Shown here one piece after another: positions 16,260 to 25,979 of a stretch of 51,778 bases of DNA; within the stretch, counting starts at the first letter, position 1; each line of letters starts with the position of its first letter. The stretch comes from an uncultured Megasphaera sp. (GTDB lineage Bacteria > Bacillota > Negativicutes > Veillonellales > Megasphaeraceae). The notes under the pieces were generated by a model, which did not search any database, was not told the DNA's origin, and saw nothing but the letters and a program-made list of their open reading frames with translations. A program made the translations under genes and the position numbers. Location of the stretch: the NCBI GenBank assembly GCA_934193515.1, contig CAKPVJ010000014.1:1-51778 (forward strand), read 5' to 3'.

Positions 16260-17462
16260 CTACTCATCTGCAATTTTTACAAAAATCATACGTCCTGCCG
16301 ATGTCTGCAGCACAGATGTCACCGTTACAGGTACCGTTGAACCAATATATTTTTGGCCGTTTTCTACTACAATCATCGTGCCGTCATCCAAGTACGCAAT
16401 GCCCTGATTTTCTTCCTTCCCGGATTTGACGATGAGAACTTCCATTTGCTCACCGGGAATCCGAGCCGGTTTTAGGGCATTTGCCAGGTCATTGATATTC
16501 AACACGACAACCCCCTGAAGGGCTGCTACTTTATTTAAGTTGTAATCATTGGTTACTACTTTGGCATTGATTTTACGGCCTAAACGCACTAATTTGGAAT
16601 CTACGCCCTGTACATCATCAAAATCATCATTAATGATGCGGACTTCGACATAATTATCTTCCTGCATTTGCTTTAAAATATCCAGGCCGCGGCGGCCTTT
16701 GTTTCGTTTCAGCAAATCTGAAGAATCAGCGATAAGCTGCAGTTCTTCAAGCACGAACACAGGCACCAACAGCGGTCCTTCCAAAAATCCCGTACTGCAG
16801 ATTTCTGCAATACGTCCATCAATAATAGAGCTGGTATCCAAAAGCTTGCCGGAAAAATCTGTATCTGCATGCTTGTGTGCAACGGCTGCCGTTTCTTTGT
16901 TTTGCTTTCCAATGCGAAGAGCGCCTACAAGGCCAATAATATCATTTCGCTTGCGGATAGCAATACTCATCCCGGCATAGCCAAAAATAATGCTGAACAC
17001 AATAGGACCATACGCACCTATAATAGGCAGTCGGGCAAACGCCAATCCTATTAAATTAGCAATTATGAGTCCAAAAAGCAAACCTAGCGTTCCGACTATC
17101 AAATCCTGGCTTTCAAAATCATTTAATCCTATTTCAATTCGTTCAATAGCTTTCCAAATCAGCCGCAGTACAAAAGGCGATATAATATATCCCAGCAGAA
17201 GGCCCAGTACAACACCTATGATATAGGCAATAACGGTCAGCAGCGTCGTGCCAAAAATACTGCCGTGGAATATTTCTCCCTCGATTTCTGCACTAAAATA
17301 CGGTGTAGTAACGATTTGATCGGCAATCATGACAAAGGCCACTGCCATAATCAGCATAATAATCCCCTTCATGATATTATCCGCAATCTTGCCGCCATTA
17401 AACTTTTTTGTTTTTTTGTCTTTTCCAAATTCTTTCGTACCAGATTCGTGCAAATTATCCAT
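16260..17462 (-). CDS. yacL: PIN/TRAM-domain membrane protein, YacL family
   Basis: 400 residues: about four membrane segments (about 30-180), then a PIN nuclease-like domain starting LLDTSSIIDGRIAEIC (about 208) with further acidic residues (ELQLIADSSD, KVVTNDYNL), and a C-terminal TRAM domain (about 330-395) that probably binds RNA. The family is widespread in Firmicutes, next to radA and ispD, but its target is unknown. RBS AAAGGAGG. Confidence 0.9.
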   Translation of the reverse strand: MDNLHESGTKEFGKDKKTKKFNGGKIADNIMKGIIMLIMAVAFVMIADQIVTTPYFSAEIEGEIFHGSIFGTTLLTVIAYIIGVVLGLLLGYIISPFVLRLIWKAIERIEIGLNDFESQDLIVGTLGLLFGLIIANLIGLAFARLPIIGAYGPIVFSIIFGYAGMSIAIRKRNDIIGLVGALRIGKQNKETAAVAHKHADTDFSGKLLDTSSIIDGRIAEICSTGFLEGPLLVPVFVLEELQLIADSSDLLKRNKGRRGLDILKQMQEDNYVEVRIINDDFDDVQGVDSKLVRLGRKINAKVVTNDYNLNKVAALQGVVVLNINDLANALKPARIPGEQMEVLIVKSGKEENQGIAYLDDGTMIVVENGQKYIGSTVPVTVTSVLQTSAGRMIFVKIADE

Positions 17463-17590
17463 ACCGAACGCACCTCCTTTACATACTGAATTGTATTGTC
17501 ATAACTATATAACTATATCACATTTTATCTGTATAAACCATATAAAAAGCGAAAACTGCCGTAAAATTCACCATACTTTTACATAAACGA

Positions 17591-18982
17591 CTACCTGGCA
17601 GCAGAGGATGTGAAAGCTTTTTCAATCGCTTCCTGCAGCGTAGATACACAGATAATACGTCCACTGCCGATTTCTTTTGCAGGTACATCGTCTTGATTGC
17701 CTTTGGGTATGATAAACGATTGAAACCCTAATTTAGCCGCTTCCTTGACGCGGCGCAGCGCATGGGGCACGCGGCGGATATCACCCGTAAGGCCGACTTC
17801 TCCCATGACGACAGTACGGCTGTCCATCGACACATCCCGCAGGCTGGAATATACTGCCAAGGCAATCGGCAAATCTGCTGCCGTTTCCGTAATGCGCAGG
17901 CCGCCGACGACGTTAATATATACATCCTGCGTACCTAACGGTATGCCTACCCGCTTTTCCAGCACGGCCAATAAAATAATCAGCCGGTTATAGTCCATAC
18001 CGGAAGCCGTCCGGCGCGGCACAGGAAACACAGAATGAGTCGTTAATGCCTGTATTTCTCCCAACAGCGGACGCATGCCGTCCATGACAGAGGCAATCGC
18101 AGAGCCAGCCTGATTCGCTGCTCGTTCAGCCAGCAGCATTTGCGAAGGATTTGCCAATTCTGCCAATCCCTGCTCATTCATCGTAAACAGCCCGGATTCA
18201 TTGGTTGAGCCAAAGCGGTTTTTGATGCCTCGCAGCACGCGGAACTGGTAATTGCGTTCACCTTCAAAATATAGCACGACATCTACCATATGCTCCATCA
18301 TCCGCGGCCCAGCAATCGTCCCTTCTTTGGTCACGTGGCCGATGACCATGACCGGAATCGTTTCGGTCTTGGCAAACGTCATCAGCCGACTCGTCCCTTC
18401 CCGAATTTGGCTCAGACTCCCTGGCGTACCGTCTGCTTCGCTGCTGTACATTGTTTGAATCGAATCTACAACCAACAGCGCCGGACGCAAACGCCGGGCT
18501 TCCTGCAAAACAGCATCCAGCGACGTATCTGCCTGGATAATCAAATTCGCTGCATCAATGCCCAGCCGCTGGGCACGCATTTTAATCTGTCCTGCCGATT
18601 CTTCGCCGGAACCATAAAGAACCGTACCCGCCGTTTTGCATACAGCCGCCGCTGCCTGTAAGACAATCGTGGACTTTCCGATTCCCGGGTCGCCGCTTAA
18701 AAGGATTAACGCCCCCGGCACGATGCCGCCGCCCAAAACACGGTCCAATTCACCAATACCGGTTACAATACGTGTCATCTTTTCCATGGCAATATCCTGC
18801 AGGGAAGACGGTTTGGTACCTTCTCCGCTTCGCTGCATACTGCGGCTTCCTTTCGGTGCTTCTGCTACTTCCTCTTCTTCTGTCATCGTATTCCATTCAC
18901 CACACTGTGGGCATCTTCCCAGCCAACGGCTTGAGACGCTGCCGCAGTTTGAACATACATAGCGTGTTTTTCGTTTGGCCAT
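17591..18982 (-). CDS. radA: DNA repair protein RadA
   Basis: 463 residues. Order: C4 zinc finger (CSNCG...CPQCG), RecA-like ATPase with GDPGIGKST (Walker A), the RadA-specific KNRFGSTNE motif, and a C-terminal Lon-like domain. RadA is a branch-migration helicase in recombination and natural transformation. I place the start at MAKRKTRYVC (18982), as in other RadA proteins; the open frame continues upstream to 19105 but only as a shadow of the Sel1 gene. Confidence 0.95.
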   Translation of the reverse strand: MAKRKTRYVCSNCGSVSSRWLGRCPQCGEWNTMTEEEEVAEAPKGSRSMQRSGEGTKPSSLQDIAMEKMTRIVTGIGELDRVLGGGIVPGALILLSGDPGIGKSTIVLQAAAAVCKTAGTVLYGSGEESAGQIKMRAQRLGIDAANLIIQADTSLDAVLQEARRLRPALLVVDSIQTMYSSEADGTPGSLSQIREGTSRLMTFAKTETIPVMVIGHVTKEGTIAGPRMMEHMVDVVLYFEGERNYQFRVLRGIKNRFGSTNESGLFTMNEQGLAELANPSQMLLAERAANQAGSAIASVMDGMRPLLGEIQALTTHSVFPVPRRTASGMDYNRLIILLAVLEKRVGIPLGTQDVYINVVGGLRITETAADLPIALAVYSSLRDVSMDSRTVVMGEVGLTGDIRRVPHALRRVKEAAKLGFQSFIIPKGNQDDVPAKEIGSGRIICVSTLQEAIEKAFTSSAAR

Positions 18983-19019
18983 TCTGTACTTCTCCTTTAT
19001 ATAACTATAAATATGACTA

Positions 19020-19832
19020 TCACTGCTGCCTTTGCTGGGCCAACTGCTGCCAATACGCTGCCAACTCTTCATTGGGGGCCACGCCTTCACCTGCTGCATA
19101 GGCATGAGCCAGATTTTTCATTCCCTCAATATAACCGGCTGCTGCAGACAAAGAAAACCAATACACGGCCTGTGTCAAATCCTGCGGCACGCCGCGGCCG
19201 TCCCGATACAGCTGCCCCAAATTATTTTGTGCCGGACCATCGCCAGCCAGCGCCGCTTTTTCATACCATACCGCAGCCTGCTGTTCATCTTTGGCTACAC
19301 CCCAGCCCATTTCATATAAGTATCCTAAATTATTTTGCGCAATAAAGCTGCCCTGCTCCGCTCCTTTATGATACCAGTAAGCAGCTTTGGAATAATCCTT
19401 CTCTCCCGTATAGCCAAACTGATACATGATGCCCGTATTGCACTGACCGTCTGCATCACCGTGCAGGCCGGCCCGCTGATACCAATACAGGGCTTTTTCA
19501 TAATCCTGCGGCACACCCCAGCCTGATTCATACAAATGGCCCAGATTATTTTCTGCCGGTCCATACTCCTTACTCGCAGCACACTGATACCAATACACCG
19601 CTTTGGCAGCATCTGCGGCAACGCCTAAAGCATGCTCATACTGATATGCCAAATTATACTGGCCGATGACATCGCCGTGATGAGCTGCCATGCTGTACCA
19701 ATAGGCGGCTTTGACATATGCCTGTTCTTCATTTTCTTCTGCTGAAAAAAAATACCAATCGCCAAGTTGGCACTGCGCATCTGTACTGCCTGCAAATGCT
19801 TCTTTTTCCAATTCGCTCATAGATTCATCCAT
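19020..19832 (-). CDS. Sel1-like repeat protein
   Basis: 270 residues made of about seven Sel1-type repeats of 36 residues, each with an AxxNLGxxYxxGxGVxxDxxKAxYWYxxAA core. Such alpha-solenoids are protein-protein scaffolds. From the chosen start (MDESMSELEK, 19832, with AAGGGA upstream) there is no signal peptide, so it is cytoplasmic. The upstream 48 codons of open frame (hydrophobic, A+T-rich) overlap the clpB promoter and are not likely translated. radA follows after 37 bp. Binding partner unknown. Confidence 0.8.
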   Translation of the reverse strand: MDESMSELEKEAFAGSTDAQCQLGDWYFFSAEENEEQAYVKAAYWYSMAAHHGDVIGQYNLAYQYEHALGVAADAAKAVYWYQCAASKEYGPAENNLGHLYESGWGVPQDYEKALYWYQRAGLHGDADGQCNTGIMYQFGYTGEKDYSKAAYWYHKGAEQGSFIAQNNLGYLYEMGWGVAKDEQQAAVWYEKAALAGDGPAQNNLGQLYRDGRGVPQDLTQAVYWFSLSAAAGYIEGMKNLAHAYAAGEGVAPNEELAAYWQQLAQQRQQ

Positions 19833-19921
19833 GATAGTCTGTTCCCTTCTTAGTCTTATGGAAATTATACCAATAAGAAAGATATTCAACAAGAGTTTTT
19901 CAACTTTTCTCTTTTGCTCTA

Positions 19922-19949
19922 TTGACTTTTTGACTTTTATTAGTATAAT
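19922..19949 (+). promoter_or_regulatory. clpB promoter with repeated TTGACTTT
   Basis: TTGACT (19922-19927), 16-bp spacer, TATAAT (19944-19949). The -35 region holds two overlapping TTGACTTT units 8 bp apart. CtsR operators are GGTCAAA heptads 3 bp apart, so this is only a loose match; no HrcA (CIRCE) repeat is seen. Confidence 0.6.
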
Positions 19950-20029
19950 GATAATTGAGATTAGGCAAACAGCCACTCACCCAATATATTACACAAGAAA
20001 ACGTACCTGTAAGTAAGGAGGTCTTAATT

Positions 20030-22618
20030 ATGGGAAATGAAAAATACACGCAAAAGGTAATTGATGCGTTTCAAACGGCGCAGCAAATTGCCGCTTTGCA
20101 TTACAACCAGGAAATCACTTCCGTTCATATGCTCATGGGGCTTGTGAAAGAACCAAAAGGATTACTGGATACGATTTTTAAAGAATGTCATACAGACGTT
20201 CCTATGCTCCAAGCCCGCTTGGAACAACTTTTAAAAAAGATTCCGTCCGTTAAAGGCCAAAGCCAGTTGTCGATGGCTACAGAAATGGTTCGTGTCATCG
20301 GTAAAGCACAACAGCTGGCCGATGCCATGCATGATGAATACATCAGCACGGAACATCTCCTCATGGGCATTGTCGAAGAAAGCGATGAGCCGGTCCAATC
20401 GCTGTGCCGCGAATTCGGCTTGAACAAAGACAAAATCATGAGTACGATCAAAGCCAACCGCAAAGGCAGCGTCAACAGCGACAATCCGGAAGATAATTAC
20501 AAAGCCTTGGAAAAATACGGCCGTGACCTGACGGCTGCTGCCCGTCAAAATAAAATTGACCCGGTTATCGGCCGTGATGATGAAATCCGCCGGACTGTAG
20601 AAATCCTGTCCCGCCGCCGCAAAAATAACCCGGTTTTAATCGGTGAACCTGGCGTCGGCAAAACAGCCATCGTTGAAGGTCTGGCCCGCCGTATTGTTGC
20701 CGGCGATGTACCGGAATCGTTAAAAAACAAAACCCTTTATTCGTTGGATATGGGTTCGTTAATTGCTGGTGCAAAATACCGTGGTGAATTTGAAGAACGA
20801 CTCAAATCCGTGTTGAATGAAATTGCCAAATCAGACGGCCAGATTCTTCTTTTCATCGATGAAATTCACACCGTTGTCGGTGCCGGTGCTTCCGAAGGGT
20901 CTATGGATGCTGGAAATATTTTAAAACCGATGCTGGCCCGCGGTGAACTCCGCTGCATCGGGGCAACGACCTTAAACGAATATCAAAAATACATTGAAAA
21001 AGATGCCGCGTTGGAACGCCGTTTCCAGCCAGTCATGGTCAACCAGCCTTCTGTCGAAGATACCATTACCATTCTCCGTGGCTTGAAAGAACGGTATGAA
21101 GTCCATCATGGCGTTCGTATCCGTGATAAAGCCTTAGTCGCTGCCGCTGTTTTGTCTGACCGTTATATTTCTGACCGTTTCCTACCGGATAAAGCCATCG
21201 ACTTAGTCGATGAAGCTGCCGCAAAACTGCGGACAGAAATCGAATCGATGCCGACTCCGATTGACGAACTGCGCCATAAAATCATGCAGCTCGAAATCGA
21301 AGAACAATCCCTCAATAAAGAAACAGACGACGCTTCCAAAGAACGTCTGGCCAAAATTACGGAAACCAAAAATGAATTAAAAGAAAAAGAAAGCACCTTG
21401 AAAGCACAATGGGATGAAGAAAAACAATCCATTCTCCGTACCCAGGCAATCAAGAAAGAAATTGACTCGGTAAAAAGCCAGATGGAACAGGCCGAACACA
21501 ATTATGACCTGGCCAAAGCTTCTGAATTGAAATACGGCAAACTGCCGGAACTGCAGCAGAAATTGAAAGACCAAGAAGCCTATCTGGCAGAACATCAAGA
21601 TTCTCAGCTCTTAAAAGAAGAAGTCGGTGAAGAAGACATTGCACAAGTTGTCAGCCGCTGGACCGGCATCCCCGTTACCAAAATGATGACAGGCGAACGG
21701 GAAAAACTGCTCCACCTCGACGAAACACTGCATCAGCGTGTTGTCGGCCAGGACAAAGCAGTCCAAGTCGTCAGCGATGCCATTATCCGTGCCCGTGCCG
21801 GCATCAAAGACCCGAATCGCCCGATTGGTTCATTCATCTTCCTCGGCCCAACAGGTGTCGGCAAAACAGAACTTGCCAAAACGCTGGCTGAATCCCTTTT
21901 CGATGATGAACGCAATATTATTCGTATCGATATGTCTGAATACATGGAAAAACATACGGTATCCCGCTTAATCGGGGCTCCTCCGGGATACGTTGGCTAC
22001 GATGAAGGCGGTCAGCTGACCGAAGCCGTTCGCCGTCGTCCGTACAGCGTCATCCTGTTGGATGAAATCGAAAAAGCCCATCCGGATATCTTCAACGTAT
22101 TGCTGCAGATTCTGGATGATGGCCGTCTGACCGACGGGAAAGGCCGTGTCGTCAACTTCAAGAATACCATTATCATCATGACCAGTAACTTGGGTTCTCA
22201 CGAAATTTTGGAATCCAAAGATTATGATGAAGCGAATAAAAAAGTTCGTGATTTGCTCAAACAATATTTCCGTCCAGAATTTCTCAACCGTGTCGATGAT
22301 ATTGTCGTCTTCAAGGCACTCCAGAAAGAACAAGTCAAAGATATTGCTTCTATTCTTTTGGAACGTCTTGGCAAGCGCTTGGAAAAACAAGTCAAAATCC
22401 ATCTCACATGGACAGACAATGCGCTTCAGGCGTTGGCTGACCAAGGCTTCAACCCGCAGTTTGGTGCCCGTCCGCTCCGCCGCTTGATTACTCATACAGT
22501 AGAAACAGCCCTGAGCCGTGACATCATTGCCGGTACGATTCGTGAAGGCGATACGGTGTCCATCGACTTCGACGGCAACGAATTTACTTTCACGCCAATG
22601 CGTCCGCACGAAGCATAA
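20030..22618 (+). CDS. clpB: ATP-dependent chaperone ClpB
   Basis: 862-residue Hsp100 disaggregase. N-domain (about 1-145), NBD1 with GEPGVGKT and LLFIDEIHT, a long coiled-coil middle domain (about 405-525) that distinguishes it from ClpA, and NBD2 with GPTGVGKT and VILLDEIEK. There is no ClpP-binding loop in evidence, so it works with DnaK rather than as a protease. The ATG at 20030 follows AAGGAGG; upstream codons are leader. Single gene with its own promoter and a strong terminator. Confidence 0.95.
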   Translation: MGNEKYTQKVIDAFQTAQQIAALHYNQEITSVHMLMGLVKEPKGLLDTIFKECHTDVPMLQARLEQLLKKIPSVKGQSQLSMATEMVRVIGKAQQLADAMHDEYISTEHLLMGIVEESDEPVQSLCREFGLNKDKIMSTIKANRKGSVNSDNPEDNYKALEKYGRDLTAAARQNKIDPVIGRDDEIRRTVEILSRRRKNNPVLIGEPGVGKTAIVEGLARRIVAGDVPESLKNKTLYSLDMGSLIAGAKYRGEFEERLKSVLNEIAKSDGQILLFIDEIHTVVGAGASEGSMDAGNILKPMLARGELRCIGATTLNEYQKYIEKDAALERRFQPVMVNQPSVEDTITILRGLKERYEVHHGVRIRDKALVAAAVLSDRYISDRFLPDKAIDLVDEAAAKLRTEIESMPTPIDELRHKIMQLEIEEQSLNKETDDASKERLAKITETKNELKEKESTLKAQWDEEKQSILRTQAIKKEIDSVKSQMEQAEHNYDLAKASELKYGKLPELQQKLKDQEAYLAEHQDSQLLKEEVGEEDIAQVVSRWTGIPVTKMMTGEREKLLHLDETLHQRVVGQDKAVQVVSDAIIRARAGIKDPNRPIGSFIFLGPTGVGKTELAKTLAESLFDDERNIIRIDMSEYMEKHTVSRLIGAPPGYVGYDEGGQLTEAVRRRPYSVILLDEIEKAHPDIFNVLLQILDDGRLTDGKGRVVNFKNTIIIMTSNLGSHEILESKDYDEANKKVRDLLKQYFRPEFLNRVDDIVVFKALQKEQVKDIASILLERLGKRLEKQVKIHLTWTDNALQALADQGFNPQFGARPLRRLITHTVETALSRDIIAGTIREGDTVSIDFDGNEFTFTPMRPHEA

Positions 22619-22635
22619 TCGTTGTGATTTTTTCA

Positions 22636-22670
22636 GAATGGTGCATGATGCTCGTCATCATGCACCATTC
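22636..22670 (+). terminator. clpB terminator
   Basis: Perfect 15-bp stem (22636-22650 with 22656-22670), 5-nt loop, then a T run. Confidence 0.92.
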
Positions 22671-22742
22671 TTTTTTATATTATTTTACATTTGAGGTTGC
22701 AAGTTAAAAAATACTCTCGTTGTAGCACAGTACTACTGCAAA

Positions 22743-22803
22743 CTACAGACTACAAACTACAAGCCAAAGGGGGCTGCCGCTTCGTGCGACAGCCCCCTTT
22801 GGC
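22743..22803. repeat. ACTACAAACT-type array followed by a G+C-rich hairpin
   Basis: Near-repeats of ACTACA(A/G)ACT (22743-22762) lead into a hairpin with 14-bp arms GCCAAAGGGGGCTG / CAGCCCCCTTTGGC (22763-22803) and a T-rich tail on the plus strand. It lies between the convergent clpB and nadC genes. A similar array plus hairpin occurs at 36217-36261 in the other direction, so this may be a small dispersed element. Confidence 0.45.
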
Positions 22804-22810
22804 TTTTCTT

Positions 22811-23662
22811 TTAAATGCGCCGTAAATTCTTCAACGATAAGTCCAAAATCGGTGCCGAATGCGTCAAGGCGCCGCTGGAAATATAATCGATGCCGATATC
22901 TGCCAACCCGGCAATATTTTCTGCCGTAACATTACCGGAGCATTCCGTTGCTGCCCGGCCGTCAATCAATTCTACAGCCTGTTTCATCATGTCATGGGAC
23001 ATGTTGTCCAGCATAATAATATCGGCGCCTGCTTCTACTGCTTCCTGCACCATATCCAGATTTTCTGCTTCTACTTCGATTTTACGTACAAAAGGAGCAT
23101 AAGCCTTAGCCAGTTCAATGGCTTTTTTGACTGAGCCGGCAGCATTGATATGATTGTCCTTGAGTAAAATGCCGTCAGATAAATTATAGCGGTGATTTTT
23201 GCCGCCGCCTACGGTGACTGCATATTTTTCAAACACGCGCATATTAGGCGTTGTCTTACGGGTATCCAATAAAGTAATCTGCGTCCCTGCCAGCAAATCT
23301 ACTACATGACGAGTATACGTAGCAATACCGCTCATACGCTGCAAGTAGTTGAGAGCCACCCGTTCTCCCGACAAAAGAACGCGAATATTGCCGATAACTT
23401 TCGCCGCTACCTGTCCTTTTTTAACAGCATCCCCATCTTTTACGAAAAATTCAAACCAAACTTTTTCGTCCAAAAGCGTAAATGTGCGGGCAAACACATC
23501 AAGCCCGGCAATAATGCCGTCCTGCTTGCAAATCAATTCGACTTCCCCCTGGCAGTCTTCGGGCATAATCGCATTGGTAGATACATCTTCACTCGTAATA
23601 TCTTCCCGCAGTGCCATGCGGATAAGCGGTTCTGCCTGCAATTTCATTGTTATGCTGTTCAT
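22811..23662 (-). CDS. nadC: nicotinate-nucleotide pyrophosphorylase (quinolinate phosphoribosyltransferase)
   Basis: 283 residues. Makes nicotinate mononucleotide from quinolinate and PRPP, third step of de novo NAD synthesis. Signatures: ALREDITSEDVST, SGERVALNYLQRMSGIAT, DTRKTTPNMRVFEKYAVTVGGG and IDYISSGALTHSAP. Its ATG overlaps the nadB stop (ATGA), so translation is coupled. Last gene of nadA-nadB-nadC. Confidence 0.95.
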   Translation of the reverse strand: MNSITMKLQAEPLIRMALREDITSEDVSTNAIMPEDCQGEVELICKQDGIIAGLDVFARTFTLLDEKVWFEFFVKDGDAVKKGQVAAKVIGNIRVLLSGERVALNYLQRMSGIATYTRHVVDLLAGTQITLLDTRKTTPNMRVFEKYAVTVGGGKNHRYNLSDGILLKDNHINAAGSVKKAIELAKAYAPFVRKIEVEAENLDMVQEAVEAGADIIMLDNMSHDMMKQAVELIDGRAATECSGNVTAENIAGLADIGIDYISSGALTHSAPILDLSLKNLRRI

Positions 23663-24975
23663 TCTGCTCGTTTCTCCCTTTCCATTTCCTGTACTATGGC
23701 TGTCTTGTACTGCTGTGCCAATTGGCCGGCCTTTTCCTTGATATCCGCTGCTGTTTTAGTGGCCGCCGCATCAAAAACATCAGTATGTACAGCAGTATAG
23801 CCCTTTGCATAGGCTTCGTCAATATGCAGAGCTGCCCGTTTGCCAAAGACTAAACTTTCCAGGAGAGAATTGCTTGCCAGTCGATTTTTGCCATGGACGC
23901 CGTTGCAGCTCGTTTCGCCTACGGCATATAAATGAGCCATCGTCGTTTTGCTGTTGGCATCTACATGAATGCCGCCCATAAAATAGTGTTGCGCCGGCGT
24001 AACGGGGACCCAGTCCTTCGTCGCGTCAATGCCGTCTTCCAGACAGCGTTCGTAAATATGAGGAAAATGATTTTTGATGGTTTCCGTTCCCAACACCGTC
24101 ATATCCAGCCAAACATAGGGCATATTGTCCTTTTTCATTTGTTTGCGTATTTCTGTCGTCATCAAGTCGCGCGGCAGCACTTCACTCGCAAAACGCTGTC
24201 CGTCTTTGCCGCGCAGTTTGGCACCTTCACCGCGAACCGATTCAGAAATAAGAAAACTGCGTCCCGGCTTTTGAGAATACAGCGAAGTCGGATGAATTTG
24301 AACGTAGTCGATATGTTCCAGCTGTACACCGTGTTTCATGGCAATCGCCAAGGCATCTCCTGTCAAATGCGGGAAATTGGTCGAATGGTCGTACAACCCG
24401 CCAATTCCACCGCTGGCTAAGATAGTCTGTCCGGCTTCAATCGCCAAAAGGCTGCCCCGCGCATCCTGTGCCAACACGCCCAGACAGCGGTTATCTATGG
24501 CAATAATATCCAGCATCGTCGTAAAATCAAGAATCGTCACATTGGGCAGTTTTCTTACGGCAGCCAACAGTTTGCTTGTAATTTCTTTACCCGTAATATC
24601 TTCATGAAACAGGATTCTAGCTCGGGAATGACAGCCTTCACGCGTATAGTCGAGCTTACCGTCCGGCGTGCGGGCAAACTCTACGCCGTAGGCAATCAGT
24701 TCGCGGATTACCTCCTGCGAAGAACGAATCATAATATCAACGGATTCTCTGCGGTTTTCATAATGGCCGGCCTTCAGCGTATCTTCCATAAAGCTGTCGT
24801 AGTCATCGGCATCACGAAGTACGCAAATACCGCCCTGTGCCAAAAAGGAGTCGCTGTTTTCTACTTCATCTTTGGTAATCATCAGAATTTTTTTATCCCG
24901 CGGCAGATGCAGTGCTGCAAACAGACCACTGGCTCCTGTACCAACAATAACAATATCTGTTTTTTTCTTATTCAT
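23659..24975 (-). CDS. nadB: L-aspartate oxidase, short form
   Basis: 438 residues. FAD-binding GTGASGLFAAL at the N-terminus, SFLAQGGI, the catalytic-region QIHPTSL and SVRGEGAKLRG, and GVHGKNRLASNSLLESLVFGKRAA near the end. It oxidises aspartate to iminoaspartate for NadA. E. coli and Bacillus NadB run past 530 residues; here the C-terminal helical domain is mostly missing and only about 45 residues follow the last FAD motif. The FAD and active-site parts look complete, so a natural short form is likelier than a truncation. Confidence 0.93.
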   Translation of the reverse strand: MNKKKTDIVIVGTGASGLFAALHLPRDKKILMITKDEVENSDSFLAQGGICVLRDADDYDSFMEDTLKAGHYENRRESVDIMIRSSQEVIRELIAYGVEFARTPDGKLDYTREGCHSRARILFHEDITGKEITSKLLAAVRKLPNVTILDFTTMLDIIAIDNRCLGVLAQDARGSLLAIEAGQTILASGGIGGLYDHSTNFPHLTGDALAIAMKHGVQLEHIDYVQIHPTSLYSQKPGRSFLISESVRGEGAKLRGKDGQRFASEVLPRDLMTTEIRKQMKKDNMPYVWLDMTVLGTETIKNHFPHIYERCLEDGIDATKDWVPVTPAQHYFMGGIHVDANSKTTMAHLYAVGETSCNGVHGKNRLASNSLLESLVFGKRAALHIDEAYAKGYTAVHTDVFDAAATKTAADIKEKAGQLAQQYKTAIVQEMEREKRAE

Positions 24976-24991
24976 GGTATGATTTCCTCTC

Positions 24992-25900
24992 TTATTGGGC
25001 CAATTTCAGCATGTTATCCAATGCGCGTACAGCCTGACGGCTGAGTTCTGCATCGACATGTACTTCATTGGTTTCGTCGCGAAGGCAGTTCCGTACTTTT
25101 TCCAGCGTCACTTTCTTCATATTGATGCAGTATTGATCTTCCATGGCCGGATAAAACACTTTTTCTGGATTTCGTGTCTGCAGCTCATACAGTACCCCGT
25201 TTTCCGTGCCAATAATAAATTCCTGTGCCGGTGAAGCAGACGCATATTGAATGATGCCTGACGTACTGCCGATATAATCAGCCAATGCCAATACTTCTTT
25301 GTGACATTCCGGATGTGCCAAAAATAAAGCCTGCGGGTGTTTTTTCTTTGCCGCTTGAACAACATCTGTACGAATCGAATCATGACGCGGACAAAATCCA
25401 TCATTGAGAATAAACTGTTTTTCCGGCACCTGGGTCGATACGTAGTGTCCCAAATTCTTATCCGGCGTAAAGAAAATGGTTTTATTCGGCAGCTTTTTGA
25501 CAATTCGGACCGCATTGGACGACGTGACACAAACATCGGAAGCCGCTTTCAATTCGGTTGTTGAATTGATATAGCAAACAACAGCCACGTCATCATACTG
25601 TTGGCGTACTTCTTCTATGGTCTTCACTGAAGCCATATGGGCCATGGGACAGTCTGCTGTACGGTCCGGCATGAGAACTTTTTTATCCGGATTCAGCATT
25701 TTGGCGCTTTCTCCCATAAAACGCACACCGGCAAACACAATAATCTTTGCATCTGTTTCTACTGCTTTTTTGCTGAGAGCAAAGGAATCGCCAATATAGT
25801 CTGCTATTTCCTGCACTTCATCCGGTACATAATAATGGGCTAAAATGACGGCCTGCTTCTCTTTTTTTAGTCTAAGAATTTCATCTTCTATGTATTCCAT
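24992..25900 (-). CDS. nadA: quinolinate synthase
   Basis: 302 residues with an iron-sulfur cluster. Condenses iminoaspartate with dihydroxyacetone phosphate. Seen: ILAHYYVPDEVQEIADYIGDS, cysteines in VCYINSTTELKA and DGFCPRHDSI, HPEC and MEDQYCINMKK. Start chosen at MEYIEDEI with GGAGG upstream; 18 upstream codons overlap the promoter leader. First gene of the nad operon. Confidence 0.95.
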   Translation of the reverse strand: MEYIEDEILRLKKEKQAVILAHYYVPDEVQEIADYIGDSFALSKKAVETDAKIIVFAGVRFMGESAKMLNPDKKVLMPDRTADCPMAHMASVKTIEEVRQQYDDVAVVCYINSTTELKAASDVCVTSSNAVRIVKKLPNKTIFFTPDKNLGHYVSTQVPEKQFILNDGFCPRHDSIRTDVVQAAKKKHPQALFLAHPECHKEVLALADYIGSTSGIIQYASASPAQEFIIGTENGVLYELQTRNPEKVFYPAMEDQYCINMKKVTLEKVRNCLRDETNEVHVDAELSRQAVRALDNMLKLAQ

Positions 25901-25979
25901 TCGTGTCTTTCCTCCCCGTTTCGTACAGTCGCTGGTACTTTTATTCAATATCATCCAGTGCGTACTGCAATTACTGTGT

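Noticed and set aside
18983..19105. N-terminal extension of radA
   Set aside because: The extra codons are a shadow of the Sel1-repeat gene, and the family start MAKRKTRYVC has the zinc finger right after it.
19833..19976. N-terminal extension of the Sel1-repeat protein with a membrane segment
   Set aside because: It overlaps the clpB promoter, lacks an RBS and is biased A+T-rich spacer; the ATG at 19832 has AAGGGA upstream.
22743..22762. CRISPR array
   Set aside because: The repeats are about 10 bp, degenerate and without spacers.
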